Of a stretch of 54,668 nucleotides of DNA, positions 7,312 to 15,753 are shown in pieces (the first letter of the stretch is position 1; each line of letters begins with the position of its first letter). A model generated the notes under the pieces. The model had not been told where the DNA came from and made no database searches. It saw nothing but the letters and a program-made list of their open reading frames with translations. The position numbers and the translations under genes are program-made. The stretch spans positions 1-54,668 of the forward strand of contig NZ_LQIU01000031.1 of the NCBI RefSeq assembly GCF_001499995.1, read 5' to 3'. Source of the stretch: Mycobacterium sp. IS-1496. GTDB taxonomy: Bacteria; Actinomycetota; Actinomycetes; Mycobacteriales; Mycobacteriaceae.

Positions 7312-8306
7312 GTCGAGTCGCGGACGACCAGTTCGGGCTGGAACACGATGTGCTCGGCGCTGTGTGCGCTGCCGGCGTCGGCCGCGGCCATCAGCAGGTC
7401 GATCGCCGTCGTCCCGATCGCCCTGGTGGGCTGGCGCACCGACGTCAGCGGCACCACGGCCGAGCGTGCGAAGTCGATGTCGTCGTAGCCGACCAGCGCG
7501 ATGTCGTCGGGCACGCGGATGTCGCCGATCAGCGCCAGCGCCTGCAGCACGCCGATGGCCAGCAGGTCGTTGGCGCAGAACACGGCGTCGGGCCGGCGCC
7601 CGGGTGGCCGTGACCGCAGCCGTTCCCCGGCTGCACGGCCCTCCAGCACGGTGAGCGTGGGCGTCTCGACGACCTCGAGCGTGGCGCCCGGAACATCGGC
7701 GACCGCCTCCCGCGCACCGCGGAGCCGGTCACGCACCTGCCGCAGTTCGGTCGGCCCGCTGACGAACGCGATCCGCCGACGCCCCGTGGCGCACAGGTGA
7801 TTCACGGCCAGCCGGGCACCCGCGACGTCGTCGACCGCCACCGAATCGAACGGGGTGCCGCTGCCGTCACGGTCGACCAGGACGACCGGCGTCCCACGCT
7901 GCTGGGAGGCCCGTAGCCGGCCGAGGTCGTCGCCGATCGGCGATACCAGCAGCCCGAAGACCCGTTGTTCGTCGAAGGCGTCGAGGTAGGCCCGTTCGCG
8001 GCGGATGTCGTCGTCGGACGTGCCGAGCAGCAGGGTGAGGTTGTATTCGCCGGCCCGGTGTTCGGCGGCGCGGGCGATGTCGGTGAAGAACGGGTTGCCC
8101 ACGTCGAGCACCACCAACCCGACGCTGCGCGACCGGCCGGCCTTGAGTTGGCGGGCGGCGTCGTTGCGGACGAACCCCAACTCCTCGATGGCCGCGTGCA
8201 CGCGCGCGACGGTCGCCGGGGCGACCTTGCCGGGTGAGTTCAGCACGTTGGACACCGTGCCGACGGAGACGGCCGCCGCAGCGGCCACCTCCCGCATGCT
8301 CACCAC
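7308..8306 (-). CDS. LacI-family repressor of the rhamnose operon
   Basis: A regulator of up to 332 aa; the start may be GTG 8306 or 8303, or ATG 8297 (MREVAAAAAVSVGTVSNVLN). Residues 1-60 form the LacI helix-turn-helix plus hinge (RNDAARQLKAGRS). The remainder is a periplasmic-binding-protein-like sugar domain (VGLVVLDVGNPFF, AVFCANDLLAIGVL, DIALVGYDDIDFA). It is the last gene of the rha operon, overlapping the end of rhaB. The perfect palindrome upstream of rhaM is its likely operator, and L-rhamnose or a product the likely inducer. Confidence 0.9.
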   Translation of the reverse strand: MVSMREVAAAAAVSVGTVSNVLNSPGKVAPATVARVHAAIEELGFVRNDAARQLKAGRSRSVGLVVLDVGNPFFTDIARAAEHRAGEYNLTLLLGTSDDDIRRERAYLDAFDEQRVFGLLVSPIGDDLGRLRASQQRGTPVVLVDRDGSGTPFDSVAVDDVAGARLAVNHLCATGRRRIAFVSGPTELRQVRDRLRGAREAVADVPGATLEVVETPTLTVLEGRAAGERLRSRPPGRRPDAVFCANDLLAIGVLQALALIGDIRVPDDIALVGYDDIDFARSAVVPLTSVRQPTRAIGTTAIDLLMAAADAGSAHSAEHIVFQPELVVRDST

Positions 8307-9745
8307 GACACCATTGCACCAGACGGGACGTAGCGGGTCGCGGGGAACCGGTCGGCGACCAGACCCCGCAGCGCGTCGAGCCCACCGTCGACGAGTCCGG
8401 TGGCGCGCGCGGTGAGCAGCACGTTGCCCAGCGCGGTGGCCTCGACGGGTCCGGCCAGCAGGGGCCTACCGAGGCGGTCGGCGGTCAGCTGGCACAGCAG
8501 CGTGTTCCGGCAGCCGCCGCCGACCATGTGCACCGTCGCGACGTCGACACCGGACAGCCTCGCCGCCGTACCGACCGCCACCGCGAATGCCGCGGCGAGG
8601 CTTTCGACGATGGCGCGGACGGTCTCGGCGGGCCCGTCGGGGGCGGGCAGGCCCTGTTCGCGGTACCACGAGGCGATCCGCGCGGGCATGTCGCCCGGCG
8701 GCAGGAAGCGGGGGTCGTCGGTGTCGAACACCTCGGCGGGTGCCGGAGCGGCGGCGGCCTGATCGAGCAGCACAGCCAGATCGGCCGGGGCGCCGTCGCG
8801 TTCGTACTGCCGCACCGTCTCCGACAGCAGCCAGGTGCCCATCACGTTGCGCAGGAACCGCACCCGGCCCTCGACGCCGATCTCGTTGGTGAAGTTGGCG
8901 GCCCGGCTCTCCTCGGTGACCACCGGCCCGGGCAGCTCGACGCCCACCAGACCCCAGGTGCCGCAGGAGATGTAGGCCGCCTGCTGCGGCCGCATCGGGA
9001 TCGCCGCCACGGCCGAGGCGGTGTCGTGCGAACCGACCGCGACCACCTGCACGTCTCCGGTCAGGCCGAGAGATCCGGCGACCTGCGTCCGGACCGGGCC
9101 GAGCACGGTGCCCGGCTCCACGAGATCGCCGAACAGGCTCGGGCGCAGGCCGATCCGTCGCATGAGGTCGGTGTCCCAGCCGCCGTCGAGTCCCAGCAGG
9201 CCGGTGGTCGACACGTTGGTCCGCTCGGCGGCCGCGCGGCCGGTCAGCCAGTAGTTGATCAGGTCGGGAACGAGCAGAACGGTGTCGGCTGAGTCGAGCA
9301 GCCCGTCGGCGCGTTCCACCGCCAACTGGTAGATGGTGTTGAAGGGCAGGAACTGGATGCCGTTGCGGTGGTAGAGCTCCGAAGGTTCCACCACGGCGTG
9401 CACGAGGTCGACTCCCGTGGCCGTGCGGTCGTCGCGGTAGTGGTGCGGGGTGCCGAGCAGCCGCCCTTCCCGCAGCAGCCCGTAGTCCACCGCCCACGAA
9501 TCGACCCCGATCCCGGTGAGGTTGTCGGCCGTCCTCGCCGCGGCCGACAATCCCTGACACACCTGGCCGTACAGCCCGGTGATGTCCCAGTGCAGCGCGT
9601 TGCGCCTGCCGTTCCACACCCGCACGGGATCGTTGGGGAAACGGGCGACCGCCGTCATCTCCAGATGCCCGGAGCCGATGTCGGCGAGCATGACACGGCC
9701 GCTGGTGGCGCCGAGGTCGACCGCCGCGACCTGCCCGCGACTCAT
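8300..9745 (-). CDS. rhaB: rhamnulokinase (FGGY family)
   Basis: A 481-aa sugar kinase that phosphorylates L-rhamnulose to L-rhamnulose 1-phosphate. DLGATSGRVM near residue 10 is the phosphate-binding loop of the FGGY/actin-like fold. GSHDTASAVAAIP and SCGTWGLVGVEL in the middle, and MVGGGCRNTLLCQLTADRLGRP in the C-terminal half, match rhamnulokinases. ATG 9745 gives the usual family length. It lies downstream of the aldolase-dehydrogenase gene, separated by 28 nt that are largely filled by a dispersed 22-nt repeat. Confidence 0.92.
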   Translation of the reverse strand: MSRGQVAAVDLGATSGRVMLADIGSGHLEMTAVARFPNDPVRVWNGRRNALHWDITGLYGQVCQGLSAAARTADNLTGIGVDSWAVDYGLLREGRLLGTPHHYRDDRTATGVDLVHAVVEPSELYHRNGIQFLPFNTIYQLAVERADGLLDSADTVLLVPDLINYWLTGRAAAERTNVSTTGLLGLDGGWDTDLMRRIGLRPSLFGDLVEPGTVLGPVRTQVAGSLGLTGDVQVVAVGSHDTASAVAAIPMRPQQAAYISCGTWGLVGVELPGPVVTEESRAANFTNEIGVEGRVRFLRNVMGTWLLSETVRQYERDGAPADLAVLLDQAAAAPAPAEVFDTDDPRFLPPGDMPARIASWYREQGLPAPDGPAETVRAIVESLAAAFAVAVGTAARLSGVDVATVHMVGGGCRNTLLCQLTADRLGRPLLAGPVEATALGNVLLTARATGLVDGGLDALRGLVADRFPATRYVPSGAMVSW

Positions 9746-9756
9746 CGCAGTCCTCG

Positions 9757-9778
9757 GCTCTTCGCGCAAGCGCTCATC
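9757..9778 (-). repeat. 22-nt dispersed repeat, copy 1
   Basis: On the minus strand this 22-nt segment begins GATGAGCGCTTGCG and ends CGAAGAGC. It is identical to 36078-36099 on the plus strand. It includes the TGA stop of the upstream SDR-domain gene and fills most of the gap before rhaB. It contains GCGC-TT-GCGC symmetry. Confidence 0.75.
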
Positions 9779-11828
9779 GCAAGAACGCCGCGGCGACGCC
9801 CGCGTCGACCGGCACATGCAATCCGGTGGTGTGCGAGAAGTCCGACGTGCACAGCGCGAACGCGGCATTGGCGACGTTCTCCGGCAGTACCTCACGCTTG
9901 AGCAGGGTGCGCTGCGCGTAGTACTTGCCGAGCTCCTCCTCCGGAACCCCGTACACCGCTGCGCGTTTGGCACCCCAGCCGCCGGCGAAGATGCCCGAGC
10001 CGCGCACCACGCCGTCGGGGTTGATGCCGTTGACCTTCACGCCGTGCTCGCCCAGTTCGGCGGCCAGCAGCCGGACCTGATGCGCCTGGTCGGCCTTGGT
10101 CGCGGAGTAGGCGATGTTGTTCGGACCGGCGAACACCGAGTTCTTCGACGAGATGTAGATGATGTCGCCGCCGAGGCCCTGGTCGATCAGCGCTTTCGCC
10201 GCGGCCTTGGACACCAGGAACGAGCCGCGGGCCATCACGTCGTGCTGCAGATCCCAGTCCTCGGCGGTGGTCTCCAGCAACGACTTCGACAGCGAGAGAC
10301 CGGCGTTGTTGACGACGATGTCGATGCCGCCGAATGCGAGCACGGTGGCGTCGATCGCGGCCTGCACCGCCGCTTCGTCGGTGACGTCGGCGGCGATACC
10401 CACCGCCGCGTCGGCGTTGCCGATCTCGGTGGTGATCTCGGAGGCGGCCGCCTCGGCCTTGGTGGCGTCCAGGTCGGCGATCACCACGCACGCACCCTCG
10501 GCGGCCAGCCGCGCGGCGATGGCCTTGCCGATCCCCGAGGCCGCACCGGTCACCAGCGCGATGCGGGTCGCCAGCGGCTTCGGTTTCGGCATCCGCTGGA
10601 GCTTGGCCTCCTCCAGCGCCCAGTACTCGATGCGGAACTTCTCCGCCTCGTCGATCGGTGCGTAGGTGGAGATCGCCTCGGCGCCGCGCATGACGTTGAT
10701 GGCGTTGAGGTAGAACTCCCCGGCCACCCGCGCGGTCTGCTTGTCCTTGCCGTAGCTGAACATCCCGACGCCGGGGATCAGCACGATGGCGGGGTCGGCG
10801 CCGCGCATCGCCGGGCTGTCGGGTCCGGCGTGGCGCTCGTAGTAGGCGCGGTAGTCGGCGCGGTACGCCTCGTGCAGTTCGGTGAGCCGGGCCTTGCACT
10901 CGTCCACCGGAGCGTCGGCGGGCAGGTCGAGCACCAGCGGTGTGACCTTGGTGCGCAGGAAGTGGTCGGGACAGCTCGTGCCGAGGGCCGCCAGGCGCGG
11001 ATGTTCACTGCAGCTGAGGAATTCGAGCACCCGCGGGTCGTCGGTGAAATGCCCGACCTGGGGTTTGTCGGTGGATGCGAGCCCGCGCAGGTACGGGGCG
11101 AGCGCGGCGGCCTTGGCGCGGCGCTGCTTCTCGGACAGCGCACCGTATCCCGAAAGCGGGGCGCCGAACGGATAGCGGCGGCCGTGTTCGGCGATGTAGC
11201 GCTCGGCGGTGCGGATGATCTCGAGCGAGTGCGCCTCGGCCTCGGCCGAGGTGTCACCCCACGCGGTGATGCCGTGGCCACCGAGGATGGTGCCGATGGC
11301 CTGCGGGTTGGTCCGCTTGATCTCGGCGATGTCGAGACCGAGTTGGAACCCCGGTCGGCGCCACGGAACCCACACCACCCGGTCGCCGAAGATCTGCTTG
11401 GTCAACGCCTCGCCGTCGGCGGCGGTCGCGATGGCGATGCCCGAATCGGGGTGCAGGTGGTCGACGTGTGCGGCGTCGACCAGACCGTGCATGGCGGTGT
11501 CGATCGACGGCGCCGCGCCACCACGGCCGTGCAGGCAGTAGTCGAACGCGGCCACCATCTCGTCCTCGCGGTCGATACCCGGGTAGACGTCGACGAGCGC
11601 GCGTATCCGGTCCAGCCGCAACACAGCCAGGCCCTTCTCGGTCAGCGTGCCGAGGTCGCCGCCGGACCCCTTGACCCACAACAACTCAACGGGTTGGCCG
11701 GTCACCGGATCGGTCTCGGTTCCCTTGGCCGAGGTGTTTCCGCCGGCGTAGTTGGTGTTCTTCGGGTCCGCGCCCAACCGGTTCGAGCGTTCGATCAACT
11801 CGGCGACGGTGCTGTTCGTCATGCTCAT
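9774..11828 (-). CDS. bifunctional rhamnulose-1-phosphate aldolase / lactaldehyde dehydrogenase
   Basis: A 684-aa fusion. Residues 1 to about 400 form a class II aldolase domain, with the zinc motif VDHLHPDSG and GGHGITAWG. Residues about 425-684 form a short-chain dehydrogenase (VTGAASGIGKAIA, NNAGLSL, catalytic YSATK). Such fusions split rhamnulose-1-phosphate into DHAP and L-lactaldehyde and oxidise the aldehyde to L-lactate. Lactate could then feed the nearby lutABC. The ATG at 11828 overlaps the rhaI stop (ATGA), which fixes the start over ATG 11822. Confidence 0.92.
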   Translation of the reverse strand: MSMTNSTVAELIERSNRLGADPKNTNYAGGNTSAKGTETDPVTGQPVELLWVKGSGGDLGTLTEKGLAVLRLDRIRALVDVYPGIDREDEMVAAFDYCLHGRGGAAPSIDTAMHGLVDAAHVDHLHPDSGIAIATAADGEALTKQIFGDRVVWVPWRRPGFQLGLDIAEIKRTNPQAIGTILGGHGITAWGDTSAEAEAHSLEIIRTAERYIAEHGRRYPFGAPLSGYGALSEKQRRAKAAALAPYLRGLASTDKPQVGHFTDDPRVLEFLSCSEHPRLAALGTSCPDHFLRTKVTPLVLDLPADAPVDECKARLTELHEAYRADYRAYYERHAGPDSPAMRGADPAIVLIPGVGMFSYGKDKQTARVAGEFYLNAINVMRGAEAISTYAPIDEAEKFRIEYWALEEAKLQRMPKPKPLATRIALVTGAASGIGKAIAARLAAEGACVVIADLDATKAEAAASEITTEIGNADAAVGIAADVTDEAAVQAAIDATVLAFGGIDIVVNNAGLSLSKSLLETTAEDWDLQHDVMARGSFLVSKAAAKALIDQGLGGDIIYISSKNSVFAGPNNIAYSATKADQAHQVRLLAAELGEHGVKVNGINPDGVVRGSGIFAGGWGAKRAAVYGVPEEELGKYYAQRTLLKREVLPENVANAAFALCTSDFSHTTGLHVPVDAGVAAAFLR

Positions 11829-13003
11829 GCTCCCCAACTCGATTGCGTACCGCCGACACGGTCGGCGTTGATGGTCTCCTGGTAGCCCGATTCGGCGAAC
11901 GCGGCCATCGGGTCGGCGGGCAGGCCCCGCTCGGTGCGCCACTGGGCGAGGCGGGGACGGACGTCGGTGTAGAACGCGTCCATGAAGATCGCGTTGGCGC
12001 CCAACACGTCCGAGGCCTCCTGCGCCGCGGTCAGCGCGTCGGTGTCGACGAGCAGCGCGCGTGCCGTCATCTCCAGCACGTTGAGGACCGACCGGATCTG
12101 CCCGGGGATCTTCGCCTCGACGTTGTGGCACTGGTCGAGCATCAGCGCGACGCCCGACTCCGTCTTCCCCCTGTCGCTTCGCTCGCCCGTGGCGTCCAGA
12201 CCGCCGCCGCGAATCACCTCGAACATGATGCGGAACAGCTGGAACGGGTCGGCCGCACCCACGATGAGGTCGTCGTCGGCGTAGAAGCGCGAGTTGAAGT
12301 CGAACGATCCCAGCCGGCCCAGGCGCAGCAACTGCGCGACGATGAACTCGACATTCGTGCCGGGGGCGTGGTGACCGGTGTCCAGGCAGACCATCGCGCG
12401 TTCGCCCAGCGCGGTGACGTGGGCGTACGACGTGCCCCAGTCCGGCACGTCGGTCATGTACATCGCCGGTTCGAAGAACTTGTACTCCAACACCATTCGC
12501 TGGTTGGGGCCGATGTGCTCGTAGATCGCGGCCAGCGATTCGGCGAGGCGTTCCTGGCGTCCGCGCAGATCGCCCTGGCCGGGGTAGTTGGTGCCGTCGG
12601 CCAGCCACACTTTGAGGTCCCGGGAACCGGTCTGGTCCATCACCTCGATGCAGTGCAGGTGATGGTCGATGGCCTTCTGCCGCACGGCTTTGTCGGTGTG
12701 GGTAAGGCTGCCGAACTTGTAGTCGTCGTCCTGGAAGGTGTTGGAGTTGATTGTGCCCAGCGTGACGCCGAGGTCCCTGGCGTAGTCCGACAGCGCGGCG
12801 TAGTCGTCGACGGTGTCCCACGGGATGTGCAGCGCGACCCGCGGGGCCAGGCCCGTCATCCGGTGCACCATCGCGGCGTCGGCGATCTTCTCCTCGACGG
12901 TGCGCGCGGTGCCGGGGGTGCCGAACACCTTGAAGCGGGTGCCCGAGTTGCCGAACGCCCACGACGGCAGTTCGATCGCGAGGTTGTCCATTAGCGGATT
13001 CAT
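11825..13003 (-). CDS. rhaI: L-rhamnose isomerase
   Basis: A 392-aa TIM-barrel metal-dependent isomerase converting L-rhamnose to L-rhamnulose. Metal and substrate segments include VCLDTGHHAPGTNVEF, GSFDFNSRFYADDD and MLDQCHNVEAKIP, as in the RhaI (not E. coli RhaA) lineage. ATG 13003 overlaps the permease stop (ATGA). Oddity: between GGGLD and SGVALML there is a hydrophilic stretch of about a dozen residues (ATGERSDRGKTE) that I do not expect in the family. Its DNA (about 12156-12194) is low-complexity and resembles a small inserted repeat. Confidence 0.92.
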   Translation of the reverse strand: MNPLMDNLAIELPSWAFGNSGTRFKVFGTPGTARTVEEKIADAAMVHRMTGLAPRVALHIPWDTVDDYAALSDYARDLGVTLGTINSNTFQDDDYKFGSLTHTDKAVRQKAIDHHLHCIEVMDQTGSRDLKVWLADGTNYPGQGDLRGRQERLAESLAAIYEHIGPNQRMVLEYKFFEPAMYMTDVPDWGTSYAHVTALGERAMVCLDTGHHAPGTNVEFIVAQLLRLGRLGSFDFNSRFYADDDLIVGAADPFQLFRIMFEVIRGGGLDATGERSDRGKTESGVALMLDQCHNVEAKIPGQIRSVLNVLEMTARALLVDTDALTAAQEASDVLGANAIFMDAFYTDVRPRLAQWRTERGLPADPMAAFAESGYQETINADRVGGTQSSWGA

Positions 13004-14319
13004 GGTGTGACAGTCGCTTTCTCGGTGACCATCGGTGAGACGGGCGCACCGTAGCGTTCGGCTTCGATCTGTTTGAGGGTCTTGCCTCGGGTCTGTGGGG
13101 CGCACACCGCGCCGATGATCAGCGCGATGGTGAGCAAGCCGACGAGCAGGAGTCCGACGCCGGTGAGACCGGTGACGGCGAGCATCGTCGGGAAGAAGTA
13201 GGACAGCAGGCCGGTGGCGGTGCGGACCACGAAGAACATCACGCCCTGCGCGCTCGCGCGGTAGGGGGTGGCGAACAGTTCGCTGGTCCACAGGCTGTAG
13301 AACGCCTGCGCGCCGATACCGCTGGAGATTCCCCACAGCACCGCGAAGATCAGCATGGTGGGGACGCCGTTGTCGGTGAACGCGACCAGCACGATCCAGC
13401 CGACGATGCCGAGCGCGGCGCCGATGACGTAGAGCAGGCGCTGCGACATCCGGTCGGCGAGCCCCATGAACCCGAAGTAGGTGGCGGCGACGGTGCAGCC
13501 CCACACCATCACCTGCAGCAGATTCTGCTGGACCGCGCTGTGCAGGCCCGCGGTGTCGTAGACCCGCGGCATGAAGATCCCGGCCTGCCCCGCGACGGTG
13601 TTCCAGAACAGGTAGATGCCGCCGAGGAAGAGCAGCGCGGTGATGTTGACCTTGCGCGAGAACAATCCCCGGAGGCCGCGGACGCCGACTGCCGCGGCGA
13701 TCTGCGCGGACTCCGCCTTTCCCTCGTCCTGCCAGATCTGCGATTCCTCCAACCCCTGCCGGACCCACCAGACGATCGCCGCGACGACGAACAGGTGGGC
13801 GAAGATCAACCGGGAGCCGAGCAGTCCGAGCGGCGCGAGGGCGGCGGCGAGCGCGAACCCGATGAGCGGCCCGGTCGACCACGCCAGCTGTGCGGTGCCC
13901 ACGTGTTTGGCCCGCTGCACCGACGGCGCCTGTTCGGCGATGTAGGTCCACGAGGCGGGTACGCCGGCGCCGACGGCGATGCCGGTGACGATGAACCCGA
14001 CGAGCAGCATGGTGAAGTTCACCGCGCACGCGGCCACCAACACGCCTGCCATGTAGACCAGCAGGTCGTAGGTGTAGATCGCCTTGCGCCCGAACCGGTC
14101 ACACAGTGGGCCGCCGAGGATCGCGCCGAGCGCGGCGCCGAAGGCGTTGGCGCTCAACGCCGCGAGGAGTCCGACCCCGAAATTGCTGATGCCGAATTCG
14201 GCCTGCCAGAAACCCAGGCTGGTGGCGATCGCGATGATCGACCCCGCCTCGATGTAGTTCGACATCGCGACGGAGATCGTCGCCTTCCAGCCTGTGGTGG
14301 AGCGCGCTCCTACTTTCAC
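13000..14319 (-). CDS. MFS sugar transporter, probable L-rhamnose permease
   Basis: A 439-aa inner-membrane protein with twelve predicted helices. The MFS motif after helix 2 is GGPLCDRFGRKAIY, and a related GLADRMSQRLLY follows helix 8. The C-terminal PQTRGKTLKQIEAERYG resembles the sugar-porter tail. It lies between rhaM and rhaI in the operon and overlaps rhaI, so rhamnose uptake is the natural inference; specificity is not proven by sequence. Confidence 0.87.
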   Translation of the reverse strand: MKVGARSTTGWKATISVAMSNYIEAGSIIAIATSLGFWQAEFGISNFGVGLLAALSANAFGAALGAILGGPLCDRFGRKAIYTYDLLVYMAGVLVAACAVNFTMLLVGFIVTGIAVGAGVPASWTYIAEQAPSVQRAKHVGTAQLAWSTGPLIGFALAAALAPLGLLGSRLIFAHLFVVAAIVWWVRQGLEESQIWQDEGKAESAQIAAAVGVRGLRGLFSRKVNITALLFLGGIYLFWNTVAGQAGIFMPRVYDTAGLHSAVQQNLLQVMVWGCTVAATYFGFMGLADRMSQRLLYVIGAALGIVGWIVLVAFTDNGVPTMLIFAVLWGISSGIGAQAFYSLWTSELFATPYRASAQGVMFFVVRTATGLLSYFFPTMLAVTGLTGVGLLLVGLLTIALIIGAVCAPQTRGKTLKQIEAERYGAPVSPMVTEKATVTP

Positions 14320-14340
14320 GGCAAGTCCTCGGTCTCTCGT

Positions 14341-14658
14341 TCAGGGTAGGTGGAAGTACGACGGCAGCACCCGCATCGCGTGATCGGGCCTGCTGTCGAA
14401 GTAGTCGGCCATGGTCGCCTGCCACCGGTCGTTGACCTCGGCGGCGGCCATGGCGGCGGTGGCGGCGGCATGGTCGTCGGTCTCGAAATAGCCGACGACC
14501 AGACCGTCTTCGTCGTCGAGGAACAGCGAGTAGTTGCGCCACCCGGCCCGGCTCAGAGCGTCGAGCATCTCCGGCCACACGTGTTCGTGAGCAGCGAGGT
14601 AGTCCTCGATCCGGTCACGCCTGAGCCGAAGCCGAAAACAGACCCGCTCGACCGGCAT
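14341..14658 (-). CDS. rhaM: L-rhamnose mutarotase
   Basis: A 105-aa dimeric ferredoxin-like enzyme that interconverts alpha and beta anomers of L-rhamnose. The motif AAHEHVWPEM (22-31) supplies the catalytic His (H24, aligned with E. coli H22 by its spacing to WPE). NYSLFLDDEDGLVVGYFE and the C-terminal DSRPDHAMRVLPSYFHLP fit the family. It is the first gene of the rhamnose operon, 18 nt downstream of the putative LacI-type operator. Confidence 0.93.
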   Translation of the reverse strand: MPVERVCFRLRLRRDRIEDYLAAHEHVWPEMLDALSRAGWRNYSLFLDDEDGLVVGYFETDDHAAATAAMAAAEVNDRWQATMADYFDSRPDHAMRVLPSYFHLP

Positions 14659-14675
14659 GCGGACCCCTTCCGGGC

Positions 14676-14689
14676 TTGAAACGTTTCAA
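14676..14689. promoter_or_regulatory. LacI-family operator of the rha operon
   Basis: TTGAAACGTTTCAA is a perfect 14-bp palindrome with a central CG, the classical shape of LacI/GalR operators. It lies between the predicted promoter (14705-14734) and the rhaM start, downstream of the expected transcription start, so binding would block initiation or elongation. The repressor is most likely the LacI-type protein at the end of this operon. Confidence 0.88.
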
Positions 14690-14704
14690 TAGGTGACTGC
14701 GCTC

Positions 14705-14734
14705 ACAGTAGGGGATGTCGCGTGACGGAGTCAA
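14705..14734 (-). promoter_or_regulatory. predicted sigma-A-type promoter of the rha operon
   Basis: On the minus strand, TTGACT (14734-14729) is followed after 18 nt by TACTGT (14710-14705). The spacing fits a vegetative promoter; transcription would start near 14698 and run into the palindromic operator. Confidence 0.55.
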
Positions 14735-14805
14735 GACGCAGCCGAACGTGCGCCCGGTGCGAGAAACCGGCCGGATACTCGCAGTCGCTTCACACTCGGC
14801 GGGGA

Positions 14806-15696
14806 TCAGCCCGTCAGACCGAGCACACGCAGCGCGTTGTCCTTGAGCACGAGCCGGCGCACCGACGGATCGAAGCCGAGCTCGTCGAAATCGCGCTGCC
14901 ACCGGTCGAGCTGGATGTACGGGAAGTCGGTGCCGAACAGCACCTTGGTGCGCAACTGCCGCCGGATGGCGCCCACCAGCTGGGGTGGGAAGTACCTCGG
15001 CGACCAGCCGGACAGGTCGACGAAGACGTTGGCCTTGTGCGCCGCGATCGAGATCTGCGCGTCCACCCACGGCACCGCCGGATGCGCCATGACGATCGTC
15101 AACTCGGGGAAGTCGGCGGCGACGTCGTCGAGCAGCATCGGATCCGAGTAGCGCAGTTTGATGCCGTGCCCGCCCGGCAGTCCGGCCCCCATCCCGGTCT
15201 GGCCGGTGTGGAACAGCGCCGGGACGGCGGCCTCGGCGATCGCCTCGTAGATCGGGTAGAAGCGGCGGTCGTTCGGCTCGAAGGCCTGCATGCTCGGATG
15301 GAACTTGAAACCCCGGACGCCGTAGTCCCGGACCAGTTCGTGCACCCGGTGCACCGCACGCCGCTCGTGCCACGGGTCGACGCTGCCGAACGGGATCAGC
15401 ACGTCGTTGTTGCGCACCGCACCCGCGATGAGGTCCTCGATCGAATTCGGGACGTGGCGCATCGCGGTGCGGGCGTCGATGGTGAACACCACCGCCGCGG
15501 TGTTGTGCCTGCGGTACTGGTCGGCGAGCGCGTCGACGCTCGACAGCGCGCCGGACCCGAGGTTGAAGTACTTGGCGGTGGCTTCGACCAGGGCGTCGTC
15601 GTAGGCCGGGTGGCCGTGGCCGTCGATCTCCACGTGGGTGTGGAAGTCGACGGCGTCGACCCGTGCGAAGTCGATTCCGTACTCGTACATGCCCAT
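14806..15696 (-). CDS. amidohydrolase-2 family TIM-barrel enzyme
   Basis: A 296-aa metal-dependent hydrolase or decarboxylase of the ACMSD/amidohydrolase-2 group. Metal ligands are visible as DFHTH (H19, H21), GFKFHPS, MAHPAVPW and GTDFPYI (final Asp). The start is ATG 15696, with ATG 15690 possible. It is the last gene of the large catabolic operon, separated from the aldehyde dehydrogenase by a 49-nt hairpin element. In related clusters such enzymes decarboxylate or hydrolyse a ring-cleavage or keto-acid intermediate; the substrate here is unknown. Confidence 0.8.
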   Translation of the reverse strand: MGMYEYGIDFARVDAVDFHTHVEIDGHGHPAYDDALVEATAKYFNLGSGALSSVDALADQYRRHNTAAVVFTIDARTAMRHVPNSIEDLIAGAVRNNDVLIPFGSVDPWHERRAVHRVHELVRDYGVRGFKFHPSMQAFEPNDRRFYPIYEAIAEAAVPALFHTGQTGMGAGLPGGHGIKLRYSDPMLLDDVAADFPELTIVMAHPAVPWVDAQISIAAHKANVFVDLSGWSPRYFPPQLVGAIRRQLRTKVLFGTDFPYIQLDRWQRDFDELGFDPSVRRLVLKDNALRVLGLTG

Positions 15697-15703
15697 ACCC
15701 GGC

Positions 15704-15752
15704 GATTTCGGCGCGCTCGCGTGCGCATGGCGTACCTGAGCGCGCCGAAATC
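15704..15752. repeat. 49-nt hairpin family, member 1
   Basis: Perfect 15-nt arms, GATTTCGGCGCGCTC (15704-15718) and its reverse complement (15738-15752). Inside, further pairing leads to a central CGC-ATG-GCG. It occupies nearly the whole gap between the aldehyde dehydrogenase stop and the amidohydrolase start. Members 2 and 3 at 37574-37622 and 28932-28980 have the same length and similar ends. Confidence 0.85.
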
Positions 15753-15753
15753 C

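Noticed and set aside
9579..11885. 768-codon open frame on the plus strand opposite rhaB and the aldolase-dehydrogenase gene
   Set aside because: Shadow of the two real genes; no domain, and the composition is that of reverse-complement codons.
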